NCBI RefSeq assembly: GCF_014203695.1
Contig: NZ_JACHJO010000003.1
Coordinates: 315,272-379,271, forward strand
DNA length: 64,000 bases
DNA from: Nocardiopsis algeriensis
GTDB lineage: Bacteria > Actinomycetota > Actinomycetes > Streptosporangiales > Streptosporangiaceae
Direction: 5' to 3'
Numbering within the stretch: the stretch's first letter is position 1; every line of letters begins with the position of its first letter. The translations under genes were made by a program, and so were the position numbers. The notes below the pieces were generated by a model. It had not been told where the DNA came from. It made no database searches and saw only the letters and a program-made list of their open reading frames with translations. Below, in pieces: positions 34,796 through 44,219 of the stretch.

Positions 34796-36220
34796 CTAGA
34801 TGTCGTAGTACAGCTCGAACTCGCGCGGGTGCGGGCGCAGGCGCAGGGAGTCGATCTCCTCGGTGCGCTTGTGGTCCACGTAGGTCTCGAGGAGGTCCTT
34901 CGTGAACACGCCGCCCTCCAGGAGGAACTCGTGGTCCTCCTCCAGTGCTTCGAGGGCCTCCTCCAGCGAGGCGGGCACCGTCTTGATGGCCTGGGCCTCC
35001 GCGGGGGGCAGCTCGTACAGGTCCTTGTCGATCGGCTCCGGCGGCTCGATCTTGTTCTTGATGCCGTCGACGCCGGCCATCAGCATCGCGGAGAAGGCCA
35101 GGTACGGGTTGGCCGACGGGTCCGGCACCCGGAACTCGATGCGCTTGGCCTTGGGGTTGGAGCCGGTCAGCGGCAGGCGGATGCAGGCCGAGCGGTTGCG
35201 CTGGCTGTAGACCAGGTTGATCGGGGCCTCGTAGCCGGGCACCAGGCGGTGGTAGGAGTTCACCGTCGGGTTGGTGAAGGCCAGCAGTGCCGGGGCGTGC
35301 CTGAGCAGGCCGCCGATGTAGTAGCGGGCGGTGTCGGAGAGCTGGCCGTAGCCGGACTCGTCGAAGAACAGCGGCTCGCCGTCCTTCCACAGGCTCTGGT
35401 GGCAGTGCATGCCCGAGCCGTTGTCGCCGAAGAGCGGCTTGGGCATGAAGGTCGCCGTCTTGCCCGCCTCGTTGGCGACGTTCTTGATGATGTACTTGTA
35501 CAGCTGGACGGTGTCGGCCTCGTGGAGCAGGGTGCCGAACTTGATGCCGATCTCGGCCTGGCCCGCGGTGCCGACCTCGTGGTGCTGGAGCTCGACCTCC
35601 ACACCGGCCTCGATGAGGGTGCGGACCATGGTGGAGCGCAGGTCGCTGTAGTGGTCGACCGGCTCGACCGGGAAGTAGCCGCCCTTGTAGCGCGGACGGT
35701 AGCCGCGGTTGCCGCCCTCGACCGAGGATCCGGTGTTCCAGGCGCCCTCGATGGAGTCGATCTCGTAGAAGCCGGTGTTGGACCGGGTCTCGAAGCGGAC
35801 GTCGTCGAAGATGTAGAACTCGGCCTCGGGGCCGAAGAAGGCGGTGTCGGCGATGCCCGAGCCGCGCAGGAAGGCCTCGGCCTTGCGGGCCACGTTGCGC
35901 GGGTCGCGGCTGTAGGACTCCAGCGTGAGCGGGTCGTGGACGAAGAACGTCATGTTCAGCGTCTTGTACTTGCGGAACGGGTCCACGACGCCGGTGCTCA
36001 GGTCGGGGAGCAGCAGCATGTCGGACTCGTGGATGGCCTGGAAGCCGCGGATCGACGAGCCGTCGAACATCTGGCCGTCGCGGAACGTCGACTCGTCGAC
36101 GTTCTCGACCGGGAGGGTCACGTGGTGGACTCCCCCGAACAGGTCTGTGAAGCGGACATCGAGGAACTTGACGTCCTCGTTCCGGATGAAAGCGAGCACC
36201 TCGTCGACGCTGCTGAACAA
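34796..36220 (-). CDS. glnA: Glutamine synthetase, type I-beta (GlnA1)
   Basis: Main ammonium-assimilating enzyme: glutamate + ammonia + ATP to glutamine, a cytoplasmic dodecamer. 474 residues when begun at TTG 36220, which sits five bases after GGAGG; a longer frame to 36346 lacks a site. Motifs: [11 protein letters not shown], the ATP site [17 protein letters not shown], the glutamate flap NRSACIRLP and the adenylylation loop KDLYELPP (Tyr402), the target of GlnE encoded next door. A double GlnR-type box lies 114 bp upstream, so transcription is probably activated under nitrogen limitation, as in Streptomyces. Confidence 0.96.
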   Translation of the reverse strand: MFSSVDEVLAFIRNEDVKFLDVRFTDLFGGVHHVTLPVENVDESTFRDGQMFDGSSIRGFQAIHESDMLLLPDLSTGVVDPFRKYKTLNMTFFVHDPLTLESYSRDPRNVARKAEAFLRGSGIADTAFFGPEAEFYIFDDVRFETRSNTGFYEIDSIEGAWNTGSSVEGGNRGYRPRYKGGYFPVEPVDHYSDLRSTMVRTLIEAGVEVELQHHEVGTAGQAEIGIKFGTLLHEADTVQLYKYIIKNVANEAGKTATFMPKPLFGDNGSGMHCHQSLWKDGEPLFFDESGYGQLSDTARYYIGGLLRHAPALLAFTNPTVNSYHRLVPGYEAPINLVYSQRNRSACIRLPLTGSNPKAKRIEFRVPDPSANPYLAFSAMLMAGVDGIKNKIEPPEPIDKDLYELPPAEAQAIKTVPASLEEALEALEEDHEFLLEGGVFTKDLLETYVDHKRTEEIDSLRLRPHPREFELYYDI

Positions 36221-36333
36221 AGGGACCTCCGTGCACGTGGCTGAGACGGCGGCGGGTCCTCCGGCCGCTCCGTCGCGGCGGGGCCGGACACGCGTTCTGT
36301 CTCCCGGCTTCGAGGAAAAGCTAGAAGCGGGTG

Positions 36334-36371
36334 GTTTCCACGCCATGTCTCGATTGTTTCCTGTATGTTAC
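36334..36371 (-). promoter_or_regulatory. Double GlnR-type box upstream of glnA
   Basis: Read on the minus strand: GTAAC-N6-GAAAC-N6-GACAT-N6-GAAAC, exactly four pentamers spaced by six. This is the known layout of actinobacterial GlnR sites (gTnAC / GaAAC pairs). Three of four pentamers match well; GACAT is the weak one. A TAGCTT -10-like element lies about 13 bp further toward the gene, placing the box where an activator would sit. Confidence 0.82.
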
Positions 36372-36551
36372 GGACCCTGTCATTTTTACAGACCAACCCG
36401 TCCGACGTGCTGTTTCACTCGCGTTCTGGGATAAACGGGACACTTCCCACGCACCTTCTGTGGCCCAGGACACGAGAGGGTGTCGCCCCGGTCTCCCGCT
36501 TGCGGGCCGCCCGGAACCGGTTCCGCTGCCGGGGTGGATAACGTGGAAGGC

Positions 36552-37025
36552 ATGAGCGACACGAGCGGGGCCGCGACCGCGGCCGACGACGACTTCCGCT
36601 ACCGGGGCAACCGGCTCGGCCTGCCCGAGAGCGGTCCGGGTTCGGTCCCCGGTGTCTTCCGCAGGGTCGCCGGACTGGTCCTCGACTGGTTCCTGGCCCT
36701 GGCCCTGGCCTGGGCCGCCCACGGCCTCGGCCTGGTCGGGAGCGGCGTCACCGAGGAGCAGGAGGTGGTCTCGCTGATCAGCAACACCGCCCTGGTGATC
36801 TTCGCCGTGATGAACATCCTCCTGCTCACCCTGTTCGGCACGTCGGTCGGCCGCCGCCTGGTGGGCGTCGGCATCACCGCCACCGGCGAGCGCTCCTGGC
36901 CCTGGTTCGTCTCCATGGCCGTGCGCACCCTGCTGCTGTGCCTGTTCGTTCCCGCCGTCATCTACGACCGGGACACCCGCGGCCTGCACGACCGCGCCGC
37001 CGGAACCGTGGTCACCCGCTACTGA
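36552..37025 (+). CDS. RDD family membrane protein
   Basis: 157 residues with three hydrophobic segments (about 42-62, 76-97, 122-140) and the RDD family landmarks: FRRVAGLVLDW in the first segment, GTSVGRRLVGV in the middle loop and YDRDTRGLHDRAAGT at the end. Function of the family is not well defined; some members act in ion exchange. Start at ATG 36552 with GGAAGG just before; a GGATAAC element about 12 bp upstream suggests a very short leader. The palindrome CGGAAC-CG-GTTCCG (36512-36525) lies upstream. Divergent from glnA, as in M. tuberculosis Rv2219A. Confidence 0.85.
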   Translation: MSDTSGAATAADDDFRYRGNRLGLPESGPGSVPGVFRRVAGLVLDWFLALALAWAAHGLGLVGSGVTEEQEVVSLISNTALVIFAVMNILLLTLFGTSVGRRLVGVGITATGERSWPWFVSMAVRTLLLCLFVPAVIYDRDTRGLHDRAAGTVVTRY

Positions 37026-37180
37026 GGGACCCCCCGCCCGCGCGTACGCGTGTTCCCCGGGCGGCTGTTAGCATCCGTTCATCGCACGACCAGGAAACAC
37101 GGCGGCCGCCCTCCGCGCGGCCCCCGACCGCGTGCCTCCCCTCCTCCGGTACCCCAGTACCCCACCCTCCGAAGGTTCGC

Positions 37181-38605
37181 ATGGCTGGAAAACGCTCCGC
37201 TCCCCGTCCCGCAGGCGTCCTCGACGCCATGAGGATGTCACCGGGGCAGTGGGTGGCCTGCGCGGCCACCGCGCTGTCGATCATCGCGAGTCTGGGCGGC
37301 TACTGGTGGTACCAGGGCATCGTCGGCAACATCACGACGGCCCAGGTCGACACCGACCAGTGGGACCGGCCCACCAGCGTCGAGGGCGTGATGAACCTCC
37401 TGGTCATCGGCTCCGACGTGCGCTCGGGTGAGAACGCCGACTATGGCGAGGCCGAAGGCGCGCGCCCGGACATGATGCTGATCGCCAGCATCAACGTCGA
37501 CAAGGGCGCCGCCACCCTGGTGAACCTGCCGCGCGACCTGGTCGTGGACCTGCCCGCCTGCGAGGCGGTCGAGGGCTACGAGGGGATGGGCGCGCACAGC
37601 GGCATGATCAACTCGGCGATGACCTTCGGCGGCGTCGGCTGCCAGTGGCAGACGGTCGAGCAGGTCACCGGTGTGCACCTGGACCACTTCGTGATGATGG
37701 ACTTCGGCGGGTTCAAGGACATGGTCGACGCCATCGGCGGCGTCGACATGTGCATCCCCGAGCCCATCGACGACCCCAAGGCGCACCTGACCCTGTCCGC
37801 CGGGCAGCAGACCCTCGACGGCGAGCAGTCGCTGGGCTTCGTGCGCTCCCGCTACGGGCAGGGCGACGGCAGCGACCTGTCCCGCATCGGCCGCCAGCAG
37901 CAGTTCATGGGCGCCATGCTGCGCCAGGTGCTCAGCAGTGAGGTCATGACCAGCCCGCTGACCATCACCAACTTCCTGCTCGCGGTCACGGATTCGGTCA
38001 CCACCGACAACGACTTCACCATCGACACGATGACCGACATGGCCATCTCCATGCGCGAGGTCGACCTGAACCGCATCCAGTTCGTCACCGTCCCCAACGG
38101 GCAGCACCCGGAGGACCGCAACCGCCTCGCCCTGAGCCAGCCCGCCGCCTCCGAACTGTTCCAGGCGATCAACTCCGGCGCGGACCTGACCGACGAGAAG
38201 GAGGAGAAGGAGGAGGAGCCCGCCGCGGAGGACGCGCCGGACCCCTCGGAGGTCTCCGTCATGGTGCTCAACGGCACCACCGTCCAGGGTCTGGCCAACG
38301 AGGTGGCCCTCTACATGCAGGGAGAGGGCTACCTGATCGCCGGCCAGGGCAACCCCACCGTGCGGTTCCCCGAGTCGACGACCGTCTACCACGCCCCGGG
38401 GCAGGCGGCCGCGGCCGAGGCGCTCGCTGCCTCGCTGGACGGCCCGGCCGCCGTCGAGGAGGTGGCGGACCTGCCGCAGACCCTGGAGCTGGTCATCGGA
38501 AACGACTGGAACGGCTTCAAGGGCGGCTCCGCCGAGCCCGACCTCTCCGTCACGGAGGACCTGGGCGGGATCACCGCCGCCGAGGAGGAGGAGAGCGTCT
38601 GCTGA
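37181..38605 (+). CDS. LytR-CpsA-Psr (LCP) family protein 1 with LytR_C domain
   Basis: Membrane-anchored phosphotransferase type that attaches glycopolymers to peptidoglycan. 474 residues: short cytoplasmic N-terminus, one transmembrane segment (about 21-43), LCP domain (about 75-235) with NLPRDL and the arginine cluster SRYGQGDGSDLSRIGRQQQ, then an acidic linker with EEKEEE and a LytR_C domain (about 360-450). The outside part has four cysteines, the last being the final residue of the chain. A close paralogue follows in tandem. The ATG has a GAAGG element upstream. TAGCATCCG (37069-37077), shared with the second gene, may mark the promoter. Confidence 0.9.
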   Translation: MAGKRSAPRPAGVLDAMRMSPGQWVACAATALSIIASLGGYWWYQGIVGNITTAQVDTDQWDRPTSVEGVMNLLVIGSDVRSGENADYGEAEGARPDMMLIASINVDKGAATLVNLPRDLVVDLPACEAVEGYEGMGAHSGMINSAMTFGGVGCQWQTVEQVTGVHLDHFVMMDFGGFKDMVDAIGGVDMCIPEPIDDPKAHLTLSAGQQTLDGEQSLGFVRSRYGQGDGSDLSRIGRQQQFMGAMLRQVLSSEVMTSPLTITNFLLAVTDSVTTDNDFTIDTMTDMAISMREVDLNRIQFVTVPNGQHPEDRNRLALSQPAASELFQAINSGADLTDEKEEKEEEPAAEDAPDPSEVSVMVLNGTTVQGLANEVALYMQGEGYLIAGQGNPTVRFPESTTVYHAPGQAAAAEALAASLDGPAAVEEVADLPQTLELVIGNDWNGFKGGSAEPDLSVTEDLGGITAAEEEESVC

Positions 38606-38659
38606 CCGAGGAATTCGGTCGGAGCGCTTCCTTGCCCGGATGCTGCCGAAATCTGGCAC

Positions 38660-38685
38660 GGAACGTACGGTTCCGGTAGCATCCG
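38660..38685 (+). promoter_or_regulatory. Inverted repeat and shared TAGCATCCG element before the second LCP gene
   Basis: GGAAC-GTACG-GTTCC (38660-38674) followed by TAGCATCCG (38677-38685). The nonamer also occurs upstream of the first LCP gene (37069-37077) at a similar distance from the start, so it may be a common -10 region. Confidence 0.45.
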
Positions 38686-38772
38686 GGCAGTCGCGTCCGG
38701 GTGCCGGGCAGAACGCCCCTTCCCCCGCCGGATGTGCCCCCAAACCCCGGAAACGGATCGCAGGTGCCTTCC

Positions 38773-40182
38773 TTGGCTCGCAGAAAACCGAAGCCCGCTC
38801 CGCTGATGACGCTGGGCCAGTGGTCCGCGTGCGGCGTCACCGCGGCCGTGATCGCCGCCGGCCTGACCGCCTACGCCGGATACCGGGACGTGCTGGCGGT
38901 GCAGACCGAGGAGGTCGACACCGACGCCTGGGGGAACCGGCCCGACAAGGTCGAGGGGATCCACAACATCCTGCTGATGGCCACCGACGAGCGGTCCGGC
39001 GACGAGGCCGGGTACAGCGCGGCCAACGGCATCCGGCCCGACGTCATCGTCCTGGCGAGCGTCGACGTGGACAGGAGCGGTGTGACCATGGTCAACCTGC
39101 CGCGCGACCTCATGGTCCAGATCCCCCCGTGCGACCCTGCGGGGGAGGCCCCGGGGACCCCGGGGACCTTCGACCAGCTCAACCACGCGATGGTCCACGG
39201 CGGCATGGACTGCCAGGCCAAGACCGTGGAGGACGTCACCGACGTCCGCCTGGACCACATGGTGCTGGTCGACTTCGCGGGGTTCCAGCACATCGTCGAC
39301 TCCGTCGGCGGCATCGAGATGTGCATCCCCGAGCCGATGGTGGACCCCAAGGCGCACCTCGACCTGCCCGCCGGACAGCAGGTCCTCGACGGCGAGCAGG
39401 CGCTGGCCCTGGCGCGCTCGCGCGACACCACCGAGCTCGGCAGCGACCTGGAGCGGATCAGGCGCCAGCAAGAGATGCTCGGCCTGATCCTGGGCGAGGT
39501 CACCGGCGGCGAGCTCCTGTCCAGCCCCACCGCCGTCTACGACTTCCTGGGCTCGGTCAACGACAGCCTGGTCGCCGACAGCGGATTCACCATGGACGCG
39601 ATGGCCGAGCTGGTCATCGCGATGCGGGAGGTGGACCTGGACCGGGTGAACATGGTGACGGTCCCCGTCGTGGACGCCGACCCCGCCCTGTACGAGGGGA
39701 AGGTGGAGCTCGTCCAGGACCGGGCGCAGGAGCTGTTCGCCGCGGTCGCCGCCGGCGAGGTCCTCCCCGAGGAGGAGAGCGGGAAGGACGAGGAGGGCGA
39801 GGAGGCCGTCGAGCCCTCCGACGTGTCGCTCCGGCTCCTCAACAACAACGGCACGACCGGCCTGGCCGCCCAGGTGGAGCCCCTCCTGACCGCAGAGGGG
39901 TTCGACGTGGTCGGGACCGGCAACCCTGAGGTGCGGGCACCCGAGCTGACCACCGTCTACCACGGCCCCGGGCAGGAGGCCTCCGCGCGGCTGGTGGCCG
40001 GCGCACTGGTCGGCGGGGCGCAGGTGGAGGAGGCGGCCGACCTCGGCGAGAGCCTGGAACTGGTGATGGGCGCCGACTGGCAGGGCATCGGCTCCTCCGA
40101 CGGCTCGGACGGCGGGGGCGGCACCCTGGAGGAGCTGGGCGCCACCACCGCGGCCGACACCTCGGGGGAGAACACCTGCTGA
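38773..40182 (+). CDS. LytR-CpsA-Psr (LCP) family protein 2 with LytR_C domain
   Basis: Tandem paralogue of the preceding gene, 469 residues if started at TTG 38773, where the protein begins LARRKPKPAPL and aligns with the start of LCP 1; GTG 38701 or 38764 are alternatives without a better ribosome site. One transmembrane segment near residues 15-35, LCP domain with NLPRDL and RSRDTTELGSDLERIRRQQ, acidic linker, LytR_C domain. The aromatic residue after RSR in LCP 1 (Tyr) is Asp here. It keeps the same four outside cysteines including a C-terminal Cys. Likely arose by duplication; both face outward and could share substrates. Confidence 0.85.
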   Translation: MARRKPKPAPLMTLGQWSACGVTAAVIAAGLTAYAGYRDVLAVQTEEVDTDAWGNRPDKVEGIHNILLMATDERSGDEAGYSAANGIRPDVIVLASVDVDRSGVTMVNLPRDLMVQIPPCDPAGEAPGTPGTFDQLNHAMVHGGMDCQAKTVEDVTDVRLDHMVLVDFAGFQHIVDSVGGIEMCIPEPMVDPKAHLDLPAGQQVLDGEQALALARSRDTTELGSDLERIRRQQEMLGLILGEVTGGELLSSPTAVYDFLGSVNDSLVADSGFTMDAMAELVIAMREVDLDRVNMVTVPVVDADPALYEGKVELVQDRAQELFAAVAAGEVLPEEESGKDEEGEEAVEPSDVSLRLLNNNGTTGLAAQVEPLLTAEGFDVVGTGNPEVRAPELTTVYHGPGQEASARLVAGALVGGAQVEEAADLGESLELVMGADWQGIGSSDGSDGGGGTLEELGATTAADTSGENTC

Positions 40183-40235
40183 TGCCGCAGGTGCGGCCCC
40201 GCACACCACGCGGAACCCGCACACGACGCAGAAAA

Positions 40236-40268
40236 GGGGGAGCCGCACCGGTCCGGTGCGGCTCCCCC
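40236..40268. terminator. Terminator between LCP 2 and the DUF4191 gene
   Basis: GGGGGAGCCGCACC (40236-40249) and GGTGCGGCTCCCCC (40255-40268) form a perfect 14-bp stem. On the minus strand the stem is followed by TTTTC, so it is a true intrinsic terminator for the DUF4191 gene and may act both ways. Confidence 0.8.
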
Positions 40269-40291
40269 TCTCGTCCGAGGCCGGGAGCCGG

Positions 40292-41017
40292 TCAGCCGCC
40301 CATCTGGCCGCGCATGCCGCGCGGGAGCTTGGCGTTCTTGGGCAGGGGGCCCTTGGGCATCTGCATCCGCGAGGGCAGGGCCTTGAGCCGGTAGACCAGG
40401 TCGGAGGCGCCCTGCTTGTCCAGGTTGCGCGGCAGCTTGAGCAGCGTGCGCTGGAGCTTGGACAGCGGGATCTGGTCCTCGCCGTTGCCGACCTTGAAGT
40501 CGTAGATGGGGGTGTCGTAGGCCACGCGCGCCACGCGCTTCTTCTCACCGGCGATCAGCGGCTTGAGGCGGCCCGGGTCCCCCTCTCCCACCAGGACCAC
40601 GCCCGGACGGCCCACCACGCGGTGGACCACGTCCTGCTGCTTGTTGGCGGTCACGGCGAACTCCACCGTCCAGTTGCCGCGCATGTTGTCCAGCACCGCC
40701 GCGCCCGCGCCGAGCTGGCCGTCGAGTATCGAGTACTGCACGCGCTGGGCCGAGCGGGTGAAGATGATGAAGCCCACCAGGAAGGCGATCGGCAGACCGG
40801 TCAGCGGCCACAGGATCCACGATCCCGTCCAGATGCCGATCGCGACGAAGACGGCGAGGATGACCACCGCGACCGCGACGGCGAGCGGAATGCTGCGCGG
40901 GCTCTGCCGGTGGACGATCTTGGCGACCATGCCGATCTGCTTGAGGCGGCCTGGCTCCTTGGTCCCCTTCGCGCCCTTCGCGGCTGTGCTCTCTGAACCC
41001 TTGGGCTGTTTCGCCAT
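40292..41017 (-). CDS. DUF4191 family membrane protein
   Basis: 241 residues; corresponds to the conserved actinobacterial family represented by Rv2219. A basic Lys/Gly N-terminus (MAKQPKGSE) leads to two adjacent hydrophobic segments (about 48-68 and 72-92), then a cytoplasmic domain of about 140 residues with NWTVEFAVTANKQQDVVHR and GRPGVVLVGEG, ending in basic Lys/Arg/Met residues. Function unknown. Start taken at ATG 41017 with a weak GAGAG; a second ATG at 41122 in frame is possible. It lies downstream of lipA on the same strand, with a terminator between them. Confidence 0.88.
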   Translation of the reverse strand: MAKQPKGSESTAAKGAKGTKEPGRLKQIGMVAKIVHRQSPRSIPLAVAVAVVILAVFVAIGIWTGSWILWPLTGLPIAFLVGFIIFTRSAQRVQYSILDGQLGAGAAVLDNMRGNWTVEFAVTANKQQDVVHRVVGRPGVVLVGEGDPGRLKPLIAGEKKRVARVAYDTPIYDFKVGNGEDQIPLSKLQRTLLKLPRNLDKQGASDLVYRLKALPSRMQMPKGPLPKNAKLPRGMRGQMGG

Positions 41018-41169
41018 CGTGCTCTCAGGCAGCGCACGCCGGCCGGGGCCGGCGGGGACAATCCCGGGGCTGCCTTGCCTCCTCTTCGCGGTCGACCTCG
41101 TGCGGCGCCTTCCGAACGCCATGATCTGGGCGCCTCTGAAACAGGATATGTGTCCTGGCCGGGGTGTAC

Positions 41170-41197
41170 GGAACGGTGGCCCGCGGGCCACCGTTCC
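41170..41197 (-). terminator. Hairpin after lipA
   Basis: GGAACGGTGGCCC and GGGCCACCGTTCC form a perfect 13-bp stem around GC, 38 bp past the lipA stop. Confidence 0.75.
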
Positions 41198-41234
41198 AGC
41201 TTGGTCACGACTTGGGGCGCAAGGCCTCTTTGTC

Positions 41235-42182
41235 CTACTCGGACACCGCGGCGGCCTCCGCGTCACGCTTGGCCCGCGCCTGCTTGTACAGGCGCCCCGC
41301 CCGGTAGGAGGAGCGCACCAGCGGCCCCGACATGACCCCGGCGAAGCCGATCTCCTCGGCCTCCTCGCCCAGCTCCGCGAACTCCTGGGGCTTGACCCAC
41401 CGGTCGATCGGGTGGTGCAGCTTGGAGGGGCGCAGGTACTGGGTGATGGTCAGCAGGTCGCACCCGGCCTCGTGGAGGTCGCGCATCGCCTCGCTGATCT
41501 CCTCACGGGTCTCGCCCATGCCCAGGATCAGGTTCGACTTGGTGACCAGGCCGTCCTCGCGTGCCTTCGTGATGACGTCGAGGGAGCGCTCGTAGCGGAA
41601 GCCCGGGCGGATGCGCTTGAAGATCCTGGGGACCGTCTCCACGTTGTGCGCCAGGACCTCGGGACGCGATCCGAAGACCTCGGCCAGCTGGTCGGGCTCG
41701 GCGTTGAAGTCGGGGATGAGCAGTTCGACGCCCGTGTCGGGGTTGAGCTCGTGGATCTTGCGGACCGTCTCGGCGTACAGCCAGGCACCGCCGTCCTCGA
41801 GGTCGTCGCGGGCCACACCGGTGATCGTGGCGTAGCGCAGTCCCATGGTCTGCACGGACCTGGCGACCTTGGTCGGCTCCATGCGGTCCAGGGCGGTGGG
41901 CTTGCCCGTGGCGATCTGGCAGAAGTCGCAACGGCGGGTGCACTGGTCACCGCCGATGAGGAAGGTGGCCTCGCGGTCCTCCCAGCACTCGTAGATGTTG
42001 GGGCAGCCTGCCTCCTGGCACACCGTGTGCAGGCCCTCGCTCTTGACCAGGGAGCGCAGTTCCGTGTACTCGGGCCCCATGTGCGCCTTGATCTTGATCC
42101 ACGGCGGCTTCTTCTCGATAGGGGTCTCGCTGTTGCGCGCCTCCACGCGCAGCAGCTTGCGTCCCTCAGGAGCGATGGTCAA
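41235..42182 (-). CDS. lipA: Lipoyl synthase
   Basis: Radical-SAM enzyme inserting two sulfur atoms into octanoyl chains bound to lipoyl domains. 315 residues. Both iron-sulfur clusters can be placed: auxiliary cluster Cys55, Cys60, Cys66 ([12 protein letters not shown]) and radical-SAM cluster Cys81, Cys85, Cys88 (CTRRCDFC). The C-terminal RSSYRAG carries the conserved serine that ligates the auxiliary cluster. It lies 93 bp after lipB on the same strand. Three lipoyl domains that need this product are encoded in the window (one at 4611, two at 45070). Confidence 0.97.
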   Translation of the reverse strand: MTIAPEGRKLLRVEARNSETPIEKKPPWIKIKAHMGPEYTELRSLVKSEGLHTVCQEAGCPNIYECWEDREATFLIGGDQCTRRCDFCQIATGKPTALDRMEPTKVARSVQTMGLRYATITGVARDDLEDGGAWLYAETVRKIHELNPDTGVELLIPDFNAEPDQLAEVFGSRPEVLAHNVETVPRIFKRIRPGFRYERSLDVITKAREDGLVTKSNLILGMGETREEISEAMRDLHEAGCDLLTITQYLRPSKLHHPIDRWVKPQEFAELGEEAEEIGFAGVMSGPLVRSSYRAGRLYKQARAKRDAEAAAVSE

Positions 42183-42275
42183 CGTGAACCCGTTCCCTTC
42201 TGCTTCCCGCGCTGCGGGTCACCGCGCCCCTCGTGGGGGAGCTGTCGGCCCTGCGGGACTGGCTCGTGTGGTGTG

Positions 42276-42980
42276 TCATCCACGGGCGGTGGCGCCGGAG
42301 AGCAGTTCGGCACCGTCGGTGTGGCTGTACGCCGCCGCTCCGAGGAGGTCCGCCAGGTGGCGTTCCATCAGCGGCCGCACCTCGGCGACCGTGACGTCCT
42401 TCCCCAGTTCGGCGGTGAGAGAGGTGACCCCGGCGTCGGAGATGCCGCACGGGACGATCCGGTCGAACCACGACAGGTCGTTGTCGCAGTTCAGCGCGAG
42501 GCCGTGCATACCGACACCGCGGGCGATGCGGCAGCCGATCGCCGCGATCTTGCGTTCGGCCAGGCCGCGGTCGGGGTCGGCGTCCAGCCAGACCCCGGTG
42601 CGCCCCTCGACGCGTCTGCCGCTGAGACCGTACTCGGCGATGGTGCGGAGAACGGACTCCTCCAGCATCCTGACGTAGGCGATCACGTCCACCGGGTCGG
42701 GCAGGCGCACGATGGGGTACACGGTGAGCTGTCCTGGACCGTGCCAGGTGATCTTGCCGCCGCGGTCGATGTCCACCACGGGAGCACCGGGGTCGGTGAT
42801 GGGACGATCCCATCTCCCGGTGCGCTTGCCGGCCGTGTACACGGGCTCGTGCTCCAGCAGCAGGACGGTGTCGGCCACCTCGTCGGCGACGCGGCGCTCG
42901 TGGAGCCGTTTCTGGAGATCCCAGCCCTGGTGGTACGGGACGGGAGTGTCGCCCAGCCATGCGTAAACGAGATCACTCAC
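42276..42980 (-). CDS. lipB: Octanoyl-[ACP]:protein N-octanoyltransferase
   Basis: Moves octanoate from acyl carrier protein to the lysine of lipoyl domains, the step before LipA. 234 residues. The cysteine/lysine dyad is visible: Cys178 in VPCGISD and Lys144 in ERKIAAIG; also [12 protein letters not shown] and [11 protein letters not shown]. Start GTG 42980; the ribosome site is weak. The upstream epimerase gene ends 9 bp before it, so the two are likely co-transcribed and lipA follows. The same epimerase-lipB-lipA order is known from M. tuberculosis (Rv2216-Rv2218). Confidence 0.96.
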   Translation of the reverse strand: MSDLVYAWLGDTPVPYHQGWDLQKRLHERRVADEVADTVLLLEHEPVYTAGKRTGRWDRPITDPGAPVVDIDRGGKITWHGPGQLTVYPIVRLPDPVDVIAYVRMLEESVLRTIAEYGLSGRRVEGRTGVWLDADPDRGLAERKIAAIGCRIARGVGMHGLALNCDNDLSWFDRIVPCGISDAGVTSLTAELGKDVTVAEVRPLMERHLADLLGAAAYSHTDGAELLSGATARG

Positions 42981-42989
42981 ACGTCCACC

Positions 42990-43922
42990 TTACGCCCCGG
43001 TGCGAGAGCCCGGTCTGACCAGTATGTCGGAAAGCGCACGTTCGATCGTGGGCAAGGAGAAGGAATAGCCGGCCTGTGTCAGGCGTTCGGGCGTTCCCCT
43101 CAGGTCCGTCAGGGCCATCTCCTCGGCGAAGTCGCCCAGTGTGGCCCGCAGCGCCGTCGCCGGGACCGGAAGCAGGGTCGGGCGCTCCAGCACCCGCCCC
43201 AGGGCCTCGGTGAAGGCGGCGTTGCTCACCGGCTCGGGCGCGCACATGTTCACCGGTCCGGTGACGTCCGGCCGCTCCAGGAGGAAGCGGACCGCTCCCA
43301 CCATGTCCTGCATGGCGATCCAGCTCATGTACTGCCGGCCCGAGCCCAGTCGCCCGCCCAGACCCGCCTGGTACAGCGGCAGGACCGTGCGCAGGTAGCC
43401 GCCCGAGCGGTCCAGCACCACGGCGGTGCGCATGTGCGCCACCGACAGCCCCGCCTCGCGGGCCGGGGCGGCGGCCTCCTCCCAGGCCTGGCAGACCTCG
43501 GCCAGGAAGCCGCTGCCCGGAGGGCTGTCCTCCGTGGCCGGGCTTCCACCGGTGTTGCCGTAGAAGTGCATCCCCGACGCGGTGAGCAGCCGCGGCGGCG
43601 GGGAGGACATGCCGAGGAGGGCCTGCACCAGGGTGCGGGTGCCCCGCACCCGGCTGCGCCGGATGAGGGATCGCCTGTGCCGGGTCCACAGGAACGAGCC
43701 GACGGGAGCTCCGGCCAGATGCACCACGGCGTCGGCCTCGTGCAGCGCGACGGTGTCCACGCGCCCCTGCTCGGGACGCCACTCGGCCTCCTCCAGGTTC
43801 GACCGGTACACCGGCCGGGGGGCGTGGCGCACCATGCGCACGACGGTGTGCCCGTCGCCCAGCAGGGACTCCTCCAGCGCGCGGCCGACAAGCCCCGAGG
43901 CCCCGGTGATCGCCACTCTCAT
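42990..43922 (-). CDS. TIGR01777 family NAD(P)-dependent epimerase-like protein
   Basis: Extended short-chain dehydrogenase fold, 310 residues, of the YfcH/TIGR01777 group whose reaction is not established. The Rossmann motif ITGASGLVGRAL begins at residue 4; HLAGAPVG, SGMHFYGNTGG (with the place of the catalytic Tyr) and the C-terminal DUF1731-like part (about 250-300, LGDFAEEMAL) are seen. Start ATG 43922 with AGAGG close by; a longer frame runs to 44069 but through an AT-rich, hairpin-bearing leader. It is in an operon with lipB, hinting at a link to lipoate or fatty-acyl metabolism that has not been defined. Confidence 0.9.
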   Translation of the reverse strand: MRVAITGASGLVGRALEESLLGDGHTVVRMVRHAPRPVYRSNLEEAEWRPEQGRVDTVALHEADAVVHLAGAPVGSFLWTRHRRSLIRRSRVRGTRTLVQALLGMSSPPPRLLTASGMHFYGNTGGSPATEDSPPGSGFLAEVCQAWEEAAAPAREAGLSVAHMRTAVVLDRSGGYLRTVLPLYQAGLGGRLGSGRQYMSWIAMQDMVGAVRFLLERPDVTGPVNMCAPEPVSNAAFTEALGRVLERPTLLPVPATALRATLGDFAEEMALTDLRGTPERLTQAGYSFSLPTIERALSDILVRPGSRTGA

Positions 43923-44089
43923 GCCTCTGGGTCTACCCCGAAGAGAGCGGCACACGTCGGCGAGCGGCACCGTTGTGCACGCCCTTCCGGCCCGGGGTCG
44001 GGGGAGCGGCAGGCCGGCCGGACTTTTTTCTTCGGGTTTTTCGTCAAAAGCTCTGCGGGAGGAGCCCACGGTCTTCTACCTTGAATGTG

Positions 44090-44219
44090 GGACATGGAAC
44101 TCCGCGTGAACGCGGAGATGCTGTGGGCGACGCGCGCAGTCGGGCCGGCTGCCGCGCGCCTCTCCCGAAGACCTTTGATGATGGGGATCATCAGGGGATG
44201 GTGATTGGTGGGGTAGAAA
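44090..44219 (+). ncRNA. Candidate structured RNA in a 437-bp gap (speculative)
   Basis: The gap 43923-44359 has no gene. After an AT-rich stretch (44021-44050) and a TACCTT -10-like word (44077-44082) come CTCCGCG-TGAA-CGCGGAG (44100-44117), a hairpin around CAGTCGG/CCGGCTG (about 44139-44153) and TGATGA-TGGGGA-TCATCA (44176-44193). A short plus-strand RNA is possible, but the same bases lie in the 3' region of the flavin reductase transcript; no known RNA family was recognised. Confidence 0.2.
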
